Origin: CBDAPE01 sp965198325
GTDB lineage: Bacteria; Pseudomonadota; Alphaproteobacteria; UBA828; JAPUJA01
Reading direction: 5' to 3'
NCBI GenBank assembly: GCA_965198325.1
Contig: CBDAPE010000010.1
Span: 1 to 64,000, forward strand
DNA length: 64,000 nt
Shown here piece by piece: positions 25,796 through 33,525 of the stretch. The notes below the pieces were generated by a model that worked only from the letters and a program-made list of their open reading frames with translations, had not been told where the DNA came from and made no database searches. Made by a program: the position numbers and the translations under genes. The stretch's first letter is position 1. Each line of letters begins with the position of its first letter.

Positions 25796-27291
25796 GCGCC
25801 GAGCCCCGACAGCAGGCTCATGTACGACTTGGCAGACGTCGTCGCGACCCGGGCGCGCGGCAGGTACGGATAGACCTCGAGGTTGAGCCGGGGCGGCCGC
25901 CGCTCGATGCGGCACAGTACCAGGTGCTTCACCGCATCGAAGCCGATGGCGCCGAGCCTGAGCGCGTCGCCGACCGCACCCTCGACCTCCTCGAGCCGGA
26001 AGCTCTCCAGCAGACGGCGCACCTGGACGGACTCGCGCTTGCCCGCCTTGCCCATGCGGGCTTCGAGCAGGCGTCGCAGAGTGATGAAGGCCTCGGGCAG
26101 GTCCCAGCCCGCCAACGGCGCGGCCTGGTCGAGGGCGCCGATCTTCTGCTCGATCAAGGGTAGGTAATGCAGCGGGTCGAAGATCAGGTCCTCGCTGTCG
26201 TAGGACCGGCGGTGCCGGGCAATCACCTCCGCGCCGCAAGAGATAACGACCTCGTCGACGGAGCACCGGATCAGCACCTCGCGGTGGCCATAGGCCACGG
26301 GCACCGAGTAGTCGTTGCCCCGGCAGCGCACCAGCGACAGCGAGCTCACCCGTCCAGTGCGCTTGTCGCAGGCATCGTATGGTGCCGGGGGGAGAGGCAA
26401 GAAGGCTTCCCGGTCCCGTGCGAGGCGCTCGCCGATGGTCTCCTTGTGACCCCGCAGCCGCGCCGCCTGGCGCCGGCGGCACTGTCCCGCGAGAGCATCG
26501 TTCAGCGCCTCGAAGCTCTCGGCCCGCGGGACGGGGACCCGGAAGGTCCGCCGGATGAAGCCGACCAGTCCCTCGACCTTGCCTTTGTCGTTGCCCTTGC
26601 CCGGCCGGCCGAACCTGTCCTCGAACAGATAGGGGGATTGAAGGTCCGTGAAGACGCGCGTTCGCTGCCGCTTGCCATCGCCCAGTATCCGGGCGACTGC
26701 CAGCTTGGTGTTGTCGTACAGGATGGATCGGGGGACGCCGCCGAAGAACGCAACCGCCGCGTTGTGGCCAGCGCAGAACGCCTCGGTCGTCTCCGCCGGG
26801 TAGGCCTTCACGAAGCAGGCATCACTGTGGGGAAGATCGAAGGCAAGGAAGTGGACCTTGCACGCCACGCCGCCGATCACCGCCATCGCCTCGCCGAAGT
26901 CCGCCTGGGCGGGGCCGGGGGAATGGACGAGCGGCACGAACATCTCGCGCGACCGAAGCCGCCGCTCACGGACATAGTCCTTCACGATGGTGTAGCCGCC
27001 CGTAAAGCCGTACTCGTCCCGGAGACGGTCGAAGATCCGCTTCGCCGTGGGCCGTTGCTTGTGGTGGCTGGTCCGATCGTCTTCCAGAATCCGATCGATG
27101 ATCCCCGTGAACGGACCCCGCTTCGGCCGCCGTGGCGGCTTGCCGCGGCGAGACCCCGGCGGCACCGAGAACGACAGCATCTTGCGGACCGTCTTGCGGT
27201 CCAGCCCGAACACCCGCGAGGCCTCGCGGGTGCTCATTCCCTCGACACGACACGCCCGCCGAACCCGCGCGTACAAATCCACCCGATACAT
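25792..27291 (-). CDS. istA: IS21-family transposase IstA
   Basis: The 499-residue protein has an N-terminal helix-turn-helix (CRVEGMSTREASRVFGLDRKT), an integrase DDE core with AQADFGEAMAVIGG (first Asp), IPSILYDN-type RSILYDNTKLAVARIL (second Asp) and GNDKGKVEGLVGFIRR (Glu). A C-terminal Mu-type beta region follows. The length and 4-bp overlap with istB are typical. The sequence is intact. Confidence 0.93.
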   Translation of the reverse strand: MYRVDLYARVRRACRVEGMSTREASRVFGLDRKTVRKMLSFSVPPGSRRGKPPRRPKRGPFTGIIDRILEDDRTSHHKQRPTAKRIFDRLRDEYGFTGGYTIVKDYVRERRLRSREMFVPLVHSPGPAQADFGEAMAVIGGVACKVHFLAFDLPHSDACFVKAYPAETTEAFCAGHNAAVAFFGGVPRSILYDNTKLAVARILGDGKRQRTRVFTDLQSPYLFEDRFGRPGKGNDKGKVEGLVGFIRRTFRVPVPRAESFEALNDALAGQCRRRQAARLRGHKETIGERLARDREAFLPLPPAPYDACDKRTGRVSSLSLVRCRGNDYSVPVAYGHREVLIRCSVDEVVISCGAEVIARHRRSYDSEDLIFDPLHYLPLIEQKIGALDQAAPLAGWDLPEAFITLRRLLEARMGKAGKRESVQVRRLLESFRLEEVEGAVGDALRLGAIGFDAVKHLVLCRIERRPPRLNLEVYPYLPRARVATTSAKSYMSLLSGLGA

Positions 27292-27405
27292 CCCCCCGCC
27301 TTCCAGTCAGAGCAGCCCTGACAGAAGGCTATAGACGGTCCCATTTTGGTCCGCCACAGCCGGATCAACCGGCCGCTTCAGTGGGGGATTATTGCGCCGC
27401 CGTTC

Positions 27406-28686
27406 TCAGTTCAGGTTCGGAAAGCCGAAATCCTCGAGCCGGCCGTAGGCCGTGTAGTCCGAGCCCCCGGGTCCCACCCCATTGCCCGGCCCGTGGCCCT
27501 TGAAGTCGTAGAACTGGTTCTGCCCGTCGGTCAGGATCACCACCACCTTGTCGATCAGCGGCTGGTCGTAGGCGAGCGGCATGGTATCGGGCGTCGGCCC
27601 GCCCCACAGCCCCTGCCAGCGGGGCGAGAGGGTCCGCCAGCCCCAGACCAGCCCGAGGTTGCTCGTCGTCCCGCCCCGGTGCCAGGGCAACATCTCGGTG
27701 ATCGCTGCGTCGATCGTGGCGCGCGCGGGCGTCAGGCTGGTGATCGCCGGGCCGCAGCCGAGGTTCGGCCCCGTGCCGTTGTTCTTCGCGCCGTTGGCCT
27801 CGTTCACGGGCGGCCATTCGTTGTCCACGTCGGCGGCGTAGAAATAGGAGGTAAAGGCCCCGTCGCCCGGCGGCGTGTCGTCCTGGTCGAGCGGCGCCGC
27901 GCGGGCTTCGACGCAGCCCAGCCAGTCGGTCGGATCGAACGGATCGGGCAGCTCGTTTACCCGGTCCGCCGCGTCCAGCCAGTCGGCGTGCGCCGGGCCG
28001 ATGTTCACCGCCGCGGTATAGGGCACCACGCCGATCCAGACGTCGGGCAGGGTCGTCTTCTCGCCATAGATGATGTCGATCAGCAGGTGGGCGGCGTCCT
28101 TCATGGCGGCCATCTTGCCGCCCGAACGCATCGAGCCCGTGTTGTCCATCACCAGCGCCAGCTCCATGCCCCGGTTCTCCCGGTGGATCACCGTGCGCAC
28201 GTCCACGCTCACATGCTCGAAGCCGAACACGTCCATGAAGTGAGTCGGGTAGCTGGCCTCCGCCGTCAGCGTGACGAATTCCTTCTCCGCGTCCGTGCTC
28301 ACCGCGAACTGGGTCACCGTCGAGCCCAGGTAGTCGGCGGGGAAGTTGGCGTCGAAGAACGCCTGGGCATCGGCCTCGACGTTCTCCGAGAAGACCACCC
28401 GTCCCGCCACCAGTCCGGCTGCGTCGAGGGCGCGCTGCATGCGCGCCTTGACCATGAACGCCAGCGCCGAATCCGTGCCCAGCCCCACCGCGCCCAGCAT
28501 GGGCATCGCTGCCAGGGCCAGAACCACCGTCACATTGCCCCGGGTCGCCCGGGGAAACCCCCGAAAACCATCGATTAAGTCCAAAAAACCCTTGAAAAGC
28601 CTCCGAAAGCCCCGCCCGAAAGCCTTCCGGAACCGCCCGAGCGACCCCCTAAGTCGCGCGAGCACTCTCCGAAAAATCTTCCGCAA
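27406..28686 (-). CDS. TadG-like/vWA-domain protein, C-terminus probably lost
   Basis: The 426-residue frame has a basic N-terminus, then one TadE/TadG-like transmembrane segment (NVTVVLALAAMPMLGAVGLG). A von Willebrand A domain follows, with a MIDAS start LALVMDNTGSMRSGGKM and ending KVVVILTDGQNQFYDFKG. TadG proteins are exported pilus- or surface-associated factors of Flp/Tad systems, but no other tad gene is in the window. Relatives continue well past the TDGQN strand with a final helix and a Cys-containing tail; here the frame stops at 27406, only 47 bp from the IS21 end, so the C-terminus was probably cut off. The start is uncertain: TTG at 28686 or GTG at 28665, with no good ATG. Confidence 0.65.
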   Translation of the reverse strand: MRKIFRRVLARLRGSLGRFRKAFGRGFRRLFKGFLDLIDGFRGFPRATRGNVTVVLALAAMPMLGAVGLGTDSALAFMVKARMQRALDAAGLVAGRVVFSENVEADAQAFFDANFPADYLGSTVTQFAVSTDAEKEFVTLTAEASYPTHFMDVFGFEHVSVDVRTVIHRENRGMELALVMDNTGSMRSGGKMAAMKDAAHLLIDIIYGEKTTLPDVWIGVVPYTAAVNIGPAHADWLDAADRVNELPDPFDPTDWLGCVEARAAPLDQDDTPPGDGAFTSYFYAADVDNEWPPVNEANGAKNNGTGPNLGCGPAITSLTPARATIDAAITEMLPWHRGGTTSNLGLVWGWRTLSPRWQGLWGGPTPDTMPLAYDQPLIDKVVVILTDGQNQFYDFKGHGPGNGVGPGGSDYTAYGRLEDFGFPNLN

Positions 28687-29369
28687 ATGTCCGAGCCGCC
28701 CCCGAAGTCCCGCGAACGACCCTCCAAAACTCCTTCGCTTCCAGCCGCCCCCGCGCCCATCGTCCGGGCGTGGGCCCTCGCCCCGCGCTCGTCGTGTGGC
28801 CCCGTGTCCGTGCCGCCATGGCCGTCATCCTGGCTGGTGGATTGCGCGGGGTCCGCCGGGTGCTCCGTGCAAGCCGTCGGAACAGCCGCGCGCGCCTGTC
28901 TTGCCTGTGACCTCTGTCGGTCTTCTGCATCGCTCCATCCGTCCGCTATTGCGCCGATGACAACGGCGAGTGTGACAGGGATCACCTTGAAATCGCTTTA
29001 ACGAAAGCTTCGGAAGTATTTGAATTTAAGGGGAAATTTCGTCTTTCCCGGGGCTTCGGCCAGTGTCCGCCGCGGGCCTTTTTTATGGGAATTACCCTAT
29101 TACGTTGACGGCGACACATCCTGTGCATTGACGGGGTGAAACCACAAGGTGTAGATTTGTCATAGCCGCGACGCATCGCGGTGGCCATCAACGCAAAAGG
29201 CCAGGATAGGACCTGGCCCGAGCGCCCCGAGAGGGGAAATGATGGTCCGGTGTTGCAGTGTGAGAGCGCACCGAAACGGATCAAAGAAACGCGGTCATCT
29301 TAACGACTCCCGCGAATCCGTCAAGTGCGCTCTCCTTATTCGGCCATCCGGCTGAGAAAGGAACGCATT
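28687..29369. other. 680-bp region without a convincing gene
   Basis: A 136-codon frame on the minus strand (28985-28575, MIPVTLAVVIGAIADGW...) overlaps the start of the TadG-like gene in another frame. Its composition (Gly/Arg/Ser repeats) looks like GC-skewed non-coding sequence, so I do not call it. From about 29000 on, the sequence is less GC-rich and holds two hairpins. Confidence 0.4.
29199..29218 (-). terminator. Intrinsic terminator-like hairpin (minus strand)
   Basis: A perfect 7-bp stem GGCCAGG/CCTGGCC with a 6-base loop is followed on the minus strand by TTTTGCG. It lies 350 bp downstream of the patatin gene stop, and could end its transcript. Confidence 0.45.
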
Positions 29370-29534
29370 ATGCGTGACGATGACCGAGCCACAAAGCTCA
29401 AGGTGCTGAGGGAATTTTGCAGCAGAATCACGAAATTGGATTTGGAAGGAAAGTCCATCGGTCGAATCTATCTGGGTAAGGATTTGATTTGGGATAAGAA
29501 AAACACGCAAGGCGGGGCAAAGGTGTCAACGTAA
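29370..29534 (+). CDS. Small hypothetical protein
   Basis: The 54-residue charged protein (MRDDDRATKLKVLREFCSRI and GRIYLGKDLIWDKKNTQGG) has AAAGGAA seven bases before its ATG. It is more AT-rich than its surroundings. I do not recognise a family. The good ribosome site and even codon use make it more than a chance frame, but it is short and isolated between convergent flanks. Confidence 0.4.
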   Translation: MRDDDRATKLKVLREFCSRITKLDLEGKSIGRIYLGKDLIWDKKNTQGGAKVST

Positions 29535-29564
29535 TGTGGTAATCCCCTTTTTTATAGTGGGTAC

Positions 29565-30632
29565 TTAACGCGGGTCCAGGCGCTCCAGGGCCTCGGCTTC
29601 GACCGCCGGGTCGATCTCCAGCCCGCTCTTGGCGAACGCCTCGAAGACCGCCCTCGCGCCCGCGATCGCGGCGCCGTACAACACGCTCCGATCGGTCTCG
29701 AGCCGGTCCACCCGCTTCGTTCCCGCGGGCAGGCGGATCTCGCACGCTCTTGGTCCTTTCGCAGTGTCCGCCGCCAGAATCTTTAGCCGGTCATCGATCC
29801 GGGCATAGGTCGCCGGTCGGTCGAGATAGGCCCGGGCCAGCGCCGGGCCGAACCGCTTTGCGATCAGCGGCGCGATCGGCCGGCGGTCCCTGAAGCCCGG
29901 CTGCCCGGCGAGCCTGCCCGGCGGCCGGGTACGCAACGCCAGAAGATGGCTGCATCCCGCATCCAGCGCCGCATCGAGGGGCACCGGCTGGATCACGCCG
30001 CCGTCGACCAGCCGGCGAGCGCGCAGGTTTACCGGCGGCCCGGCGAGCAGAGGAAGACGCGCGCTGGCGCGCAACGCCTCCATCAACTCGTCGCGCGAAG
30101 CGAAGTCGGCGATCGTGACCGCCGTGCCCCGCTCGGCATCGGTCGCGACGATCCGGAGCGGCACGCCGGCGTTCCGCATGGCGTCCCAGTCGAGCCGCTT
30201 GCGGACGGTCATGACGTCGTCGATCAGGAAGTCGAGGTTCATGACCGGCCGGCCCGAGGCGAACCGGCGGAGTGCGATAAAGCTCGCATTGTTGATGTCC
30301 TCGTAGTAGATGCGGGTGCCGAGCGCGGCCTGGCCCGCGACGAAGTAGGCGCCCGCGCAGGCCCCGGCGGACGCGCCGTAGACGCCATCGAAGACCGCCA
30401 GCAGTCCGAGCGCGTCCAGCGCCGTGACCATGCCGCCGGCGACGACGCCCCGCATGCCGCCGCCTTCGATGACCAGGCCGAGATTGGCGCCGTCGTCCCG
30501 CACACCGGGCCGGCTCGCGCCGTCGCGGCGGTGGACGGTCAGGTCGATGACGGAACGGGAGGGGCTGGCGGGCATCGCGGCAATGGCTTGGCGGCAGGCG
30601 TCTGGGATCGGGGGCGGATCCGACGCTAGCAC
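29565..30632 (-). CDS. Patatin-like phospholipase/serine hydrolase
   Basis: The 355-residue protein has the patatin Ser-Asp dyad. The oxyanion loop is IEGGGMRGVVAGGM, the nucleophile is GASAGACAGAYFVAG (GxSxG), and the catalytic Asp is in RRLVDGGVIQPVPLDAA (DGG). These are the acyl-hydrolase motifs of YjjU-like bacterial patatins that attack phospholipids or lysolipids at the cytoplasmic side. The first codon is GTG at 30632; an ATG at 30575 (MPASPSRSVIDL) would shorten the poorly conserved leader by 19 residues and may be the real start. It is divergent from the methyltransferase gene. Confidence 0.8.
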   Translation of the reverse strand: MLASDPPPIPDACRQAIAAMPASPSRSVIDLTVHRRDGASRPGVRDDGANLGLVIEGGGMRGVVAGGMVTALDALGLLAVFDGVYGASAGACAGAYFVAGQAALGTRIYYEDINNASFIALRRFASGRPVMNLDFLIDDVMTVRKRLDWDAMRNAGVPLRIVATDAERGTAVTIADFASRDELMEALRASARLPLLAGPPVNLRARRLVDGGVIQPVPLDAALDAGCSHLLALRTRPPGRLAGQPGFRDRRPIAPLIAKRFGPALARAYLDRPATYARIDDRLKILAADTAKGPRACEIRLPAGTKRVDRLETDRSVLYGAAIAGARAVFEAFAKSGLEIDPAVEAEALERLDPR

Positions 30633-30717
30633 CCTGGCCGGGCCGAAGCCAGATGAAGCCGCACCCGCCCGGGCCTATACTGGCTCGGGCGCAGGCGGCA
30701 CGGATAAGGCGGAGACC

Positions 30718-31368
30718 ATGGTGGAACGCGACGACGGGACGCGCCGGGAAGACAGGGACGCCCTGCGCGGCCTTACAGCTACGACGATCGGTCATTACGA
30801 CCAGGCGGCGGCGCGCTACTGGGAGGGCACCCGGGATCACGATGTCAGCCAGAACATCGCGGCGCTGATTGCGGCGATCGAGGGCGAGCCACCCTATGCC
30901 GTACTCGATTTCGGCTGCGGGCCGGGCCGCGACCTGATGCAGTTCGGCGCGCTCGGGCATCGTGTGGTCGGGCTCGACGGCTCGGCCGAGCTCGTCGCCA
31001 TGGCGCGGGCTCATTCGGGTTGCGAGGTGTTGCATCAGGATTTCCTCGCGCTCGATCTGCCGCCCGCCCGGTTCGACGGGGTCTTCGCCAACGCCTCGCT
31101 GTTTCACGTGCCGAGCGCGGCGCTGTCGCGCGTGCTGGCCGCGCTCGCCGCAACCCTGAAGCCGCGCGGTGTGCTGTTCTGTTCGAACCCGCGGGGAGAC
31201 AACCGGGAAGGCATGAACGGCGATCGCTATGGCTGTTACCTCGACCTCGAGACCTGGCGCCGCTTCGTAACCGGCGCCGGTTTCGTCGAGATCGAGCATT
31301 ATTTCCGCCCGCCCGGGCTGCCACGCGACCAGCAGCCGTGGTTGGCGACCGTCTGGCGCAAGGGCTGA
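30718..31368 (+). CDS. Class I SAM-dependent methyltransferase
   Basis: The 216-residue protein has the Rossmann glycine motif AVLDFGCGPGRDLMQFGALG, the acidic strand VVGLDGSAELVAMARAH, then HQDFLALDLPPARFDGVFAN and FHVPSAALSRVLAALAATLK with the post-IV Pro-Arg-Gly. The N-terminal TATTIGHYDQAAARYWEGTR is the usual cap helix. AAGGCGGAG precedes the chosen ATG at 30718; the frame is open further upstream but there it is antisense to the patatin. The substrate is unknown. Confidence 0.85.
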   Translation: MVERDDGTRREDRDALRGLTATTIGHYDQAAARYWEGTRDHDVSQNIAALIAAIEGEPPYAVLDFGCGPGRDLMQFGALGHRVVGLDGSAELVAMARAHSGCEVLHQDFLALDLPPARFDGVFANASLFHVPSAALSRVLAALAATLKPRGVLFCSNPRGDNREGMNGDRYGCYLDLETWRRFVTGAGFVEIEHYFRPPGLPRDQQPWLATVWRKG

Positions 31369-31424
31369 CGCACGACGTTCGAAGTGGGGCGGGCTCACGC
31401 GGCGTTGAATGGACAGTTTCGCGA

Positions 31425-31446
31425 CGCGGGCGCTAGCATGCCCGCG
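31425..31446 (+). promoter_or_regulatory. Inverted repeat upstream of the hyuA-like gene
   Basis: A perfect 7-bp inverted repeat, CGCGGGC/GCCCGCG, with an 8-base centre lies 34 bp before the TTG start. There is no T-run. It is either the tail of the methyltransferase transcript or an operator. Confidence 0.35.
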
Positions 31447-31479
31447 GGCGGCGCATGACGGCCCGAGGGAGGGAGCGGC

Positions 31480-33525
31480 TTGGCCTATCACGTGGGGATC
31501 GACGTCGGCGGAACCTTCACCGACCTGTTCGCGCTGGACGATGGCAGCGGGCAGGTGATCGCCGAAAAGGCGGACACGACGGCGGACGCCATCGGCGGCC
31601 TGATGGACGTGCTGGCCAAGAGCCGTATTGCGGCCGACCAGATCGAGAGCCTGGTCTTCGGATCGACCCTGGCGACCAACGCCCTGGTGGAGGGCCGAAC
31701 GGCGCCCGTCGCGTATCTCGGCACGGCGGGCTTTACGGATATCCTGGAGGTGCGCCGGCTGTGGCGGGAGCATCTGTTCGGCTGGCACTGGGAGCGGCCC
31801 AAGGCGCTCGTGCCCCGGGTGCTTCGCCTGCCGGTCGGTGGGCGGATCGACTGGCGTGGCCAGGAGATCGAACCCCTCGACCTCGCCAGCGTGGATCGAG
31901 CGGTCGAGCGCATGAAGCGGCGCGAGGTCGCCTGCGCCGCCGTTTCGCTGCTGTTTTCGTTCCGCAACGCCGCTCACGAATGCCGGGTGCGCGAGCGGAT
32001 TGGCGAGATCGCTCCGGACATCCGGGTTTTGCTCTCCCACGAAATCAATCCCGAAATCGGCGAATACGAGCGCGCGTCGACGACGGTGGTGGCGGCCGCG
32101 ATGGCGCCGATGGCCGAAACCATGCTGGGCGTGCTTGAAAACCGCCTCGAAGCCGCGGGCGTCACGGTCCGGCCCCAGGTGATCAAGTCCAATGGCAGCA
32201 TCACGTCGATCGACACCGCGCGGGCCAAGCCGCTCGAGATGATGCGAAGCGGCCCGGCGGGTGGGGTCGCCTCCGCGCTCATGCTGTCGCGGGCTCTGGG
32301 CTGTCCCAACCTGATCGGCGTCGACATGGGCGGCACGACCGCGGACGTCTGCGTGATCACCGACGGCGAAGCGGCCCTCGCGCAGCGCGCCGAGCTGGCC
32401 TGGGACATTTCCGTTCGGGCGACCCTGGCCGAGGTCCGCTCGGTGGGGGCAGGCGGTGGCTCCATCGCCGGGCTCGACAAGGCGGGACGCCTGCAGGTCG
32501 GCCCTCGCTCGGCGGGGTCCAGCCCTGGTCCCGTCTGCTACGGTCGGGGAGGCCTGGAGCCCACGGTCACCGATGCGGCGCTGGTTGCCGGCCTGATCGA
32601 TCCGGCGCGATTTCTGGGCGGCCGCATGGCGGTGGACGCCGACGCGGCGCGCGCTGCGATCGACGCCCGGGTCGCCGCGCCGCTGGGCCTGGCCGTCGAG
32701 CCGGCGGCCGCCGGGATCATTCGCCTGGCAGCGGCCCGCATGGCCCAGTTGATCGGTGAGATGACCGTACAGGTCGGCCTCGATCCGCGCGATTACAGCC
32801 TGGTGGGTTTTGGCGGCGGCGGACCGCTGTTCATCGCGGCGCTGGCCGAGGACATCGAGGCGGCCAACGCTATCGTGCCGCGTTTTGCAGCCGTGTGGTC
32901 GGCATTCGGCGGTCTATTCGCCGATATCACCCATGATTATGTTCGCTCGATCATCGAAACCACGGACGCGCTCGACCTCGAAAACCTCGGCGTCGAGGCC
33001 GAGGAGCTTGCCGCGCAAGGCCGGGCCGATCTTGCGCGCGACCGTGCGGCAGCGGACGATGCGACGTTCGCCTATGCCCTCGATCTGCGCTACCGCGGTC
33101 AATCTCACGAGCTGACGATTGCGTTGCCCGGGGCGCCGCCGTTCGAGAACGCGGCGGTTCGCGAAACCGAGCGCGACTTCGAGCGCCAGCACGAGGCCGC
33201 TTTCGCTCATCGTCGGCCGGAAGACGCCCGCGAAGTGATCGCGCTCCGCCTGACGGTTCGGATTCCCCGGCGTCTGGCGATGCCGGCCCCGAAGCTCGCA
33301 CAGGCGCGCGCCACGGACGCGGCAGGGCGCCGCGCCGTGTGGTTCCCCGAGGCGGCGGAGCCGGTCGAGACGGCGATCTTCGATCGCGCGGACCTTTCGG
33401 CGGGCGCAACCGTTTCCGGACCCGCCATCGTTCAGGAGGACCAGGCAAGCACGGTTGTTCCTGCCGGGCACCGCTGCACGGTGGGAGCGGCCGGCGAGCT
33501 GGTCATCGGGCGCGTGTCGCTGTGA
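31480..33525 (+). CDS. Hydantoinase/oxoprolinase family, A subunit (HyuA-like)
   Basis: The 681-residue protein starts at TTG after a strong GAGGGAGGGA site. The actin-like ATPase fold begins VGIDVGGTFTDLFALDD. The second phosphate motif is LIGVDMGGTTADVCVITDG, with VGAGGGSIAGLDKAGRLQVG, the family PGPVCYGRGG segment and VGFGGGGPLFIAALAEDI. It matches subunit A of ATP-dependent N-methylhydantoinases, 5-oxoprolinases and acetone carboxylases. These phosphorylate a carbonyl to open or carboxylate the substrate together with subunit B, whose gene overlaps it by four bases. Confidence 0.92.
   Translation: MAYHVGIDVGGTFTDLFALDDGSGQVIAEKADTTADAIGGLMDVLAKSRIAADQIESLVFGSTLATNALVEGRTAPVAYLGTAGFTDILEVRRLWREHLFGWHWERPKALVPRVLRLPVGGRIDWRGQEIEPLDLASVDRAVERMKRREVACAAVSLLFSFRNAAHECRVRERIGEIAPDIRVLLSHEINPEIGEYERASTTVVAAAMAPMAETMLGVLENRLEAAGVTVRPQVIKSNGSITSIDTARAKPLEMMRSGPAGGVASALMLSRALGCPNLIGVDMGGTTADVCVITDGEAALAQRAELAWDISVRATLAEVRSVGAGGGSIAGLDKAGRLQVGPRSAGSSPGPVCYGRGGLEPTVTDAALVAGLIDPARFLGGRMAVDADAARAAIDARVAAPLGLAVEPAAAGIIRLAAARMAQLIGEMTVQVGLDPRDYSLVGFGGGGPLFIAALAEDIEAANAIVPRFAAVWSAFGGLFADITHDYVRSIIETTDALDLENLGVEAEELAAQGRADLARDRAAADDATFAYALDLRYRGQSHELTIALPGAPPFENAAVRETERDFERQHEAAFAHRRPEDAREVIALRLTVRIPRRLAMPAPKLAQARATDAAGRRAVWFPEAAEPVETAIFDRADLSAGATVSGPAIVQEDQASTVVPAGHRCTVGAAGELVIGRVSL

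Larger units (their letters stand above)
24840..27358. mobile_element. IS21-family insertion sequence
   Basis: The element is about 2.5 kb with istA and istB. The left end begins TGTCAATGGCGGAGCAAAAA and the right end (other strand) TGTGGCGGACCAAAATGGGA, sharing the TGGCGGA-CAAAA-GGGAC core. A second GGCGG...AAGAAGGGACCG block follows the left end, as usual for the multiple transposase sites of IS21. No clean 4-8 bp target duplication is visible, and different truncated genes lie at the two ends, so the locus has rearranged after or during insertion. Confidence 0.8.

Noticed and set aside
12502..27358. A composite transposon bounded by IS elements
   Set aside because: The IS copies belong to four different families, so no two like elements flank a segment.
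28575..28985. A 136-codon minus-strand gene overlapping the TadG-like start
   Set aside because: It is Gly/Arg/Ser repetitive, shares bases with the TadG N-terminus in another frame, and has no ribosome site.
29791..32040. A minus-strand 749-codon frame covering patatin, methyltransferase and hyuA
   Set aside because: It overlaps three well supported genes and shows no family resemblance; a shadow of GC-skewed codons.
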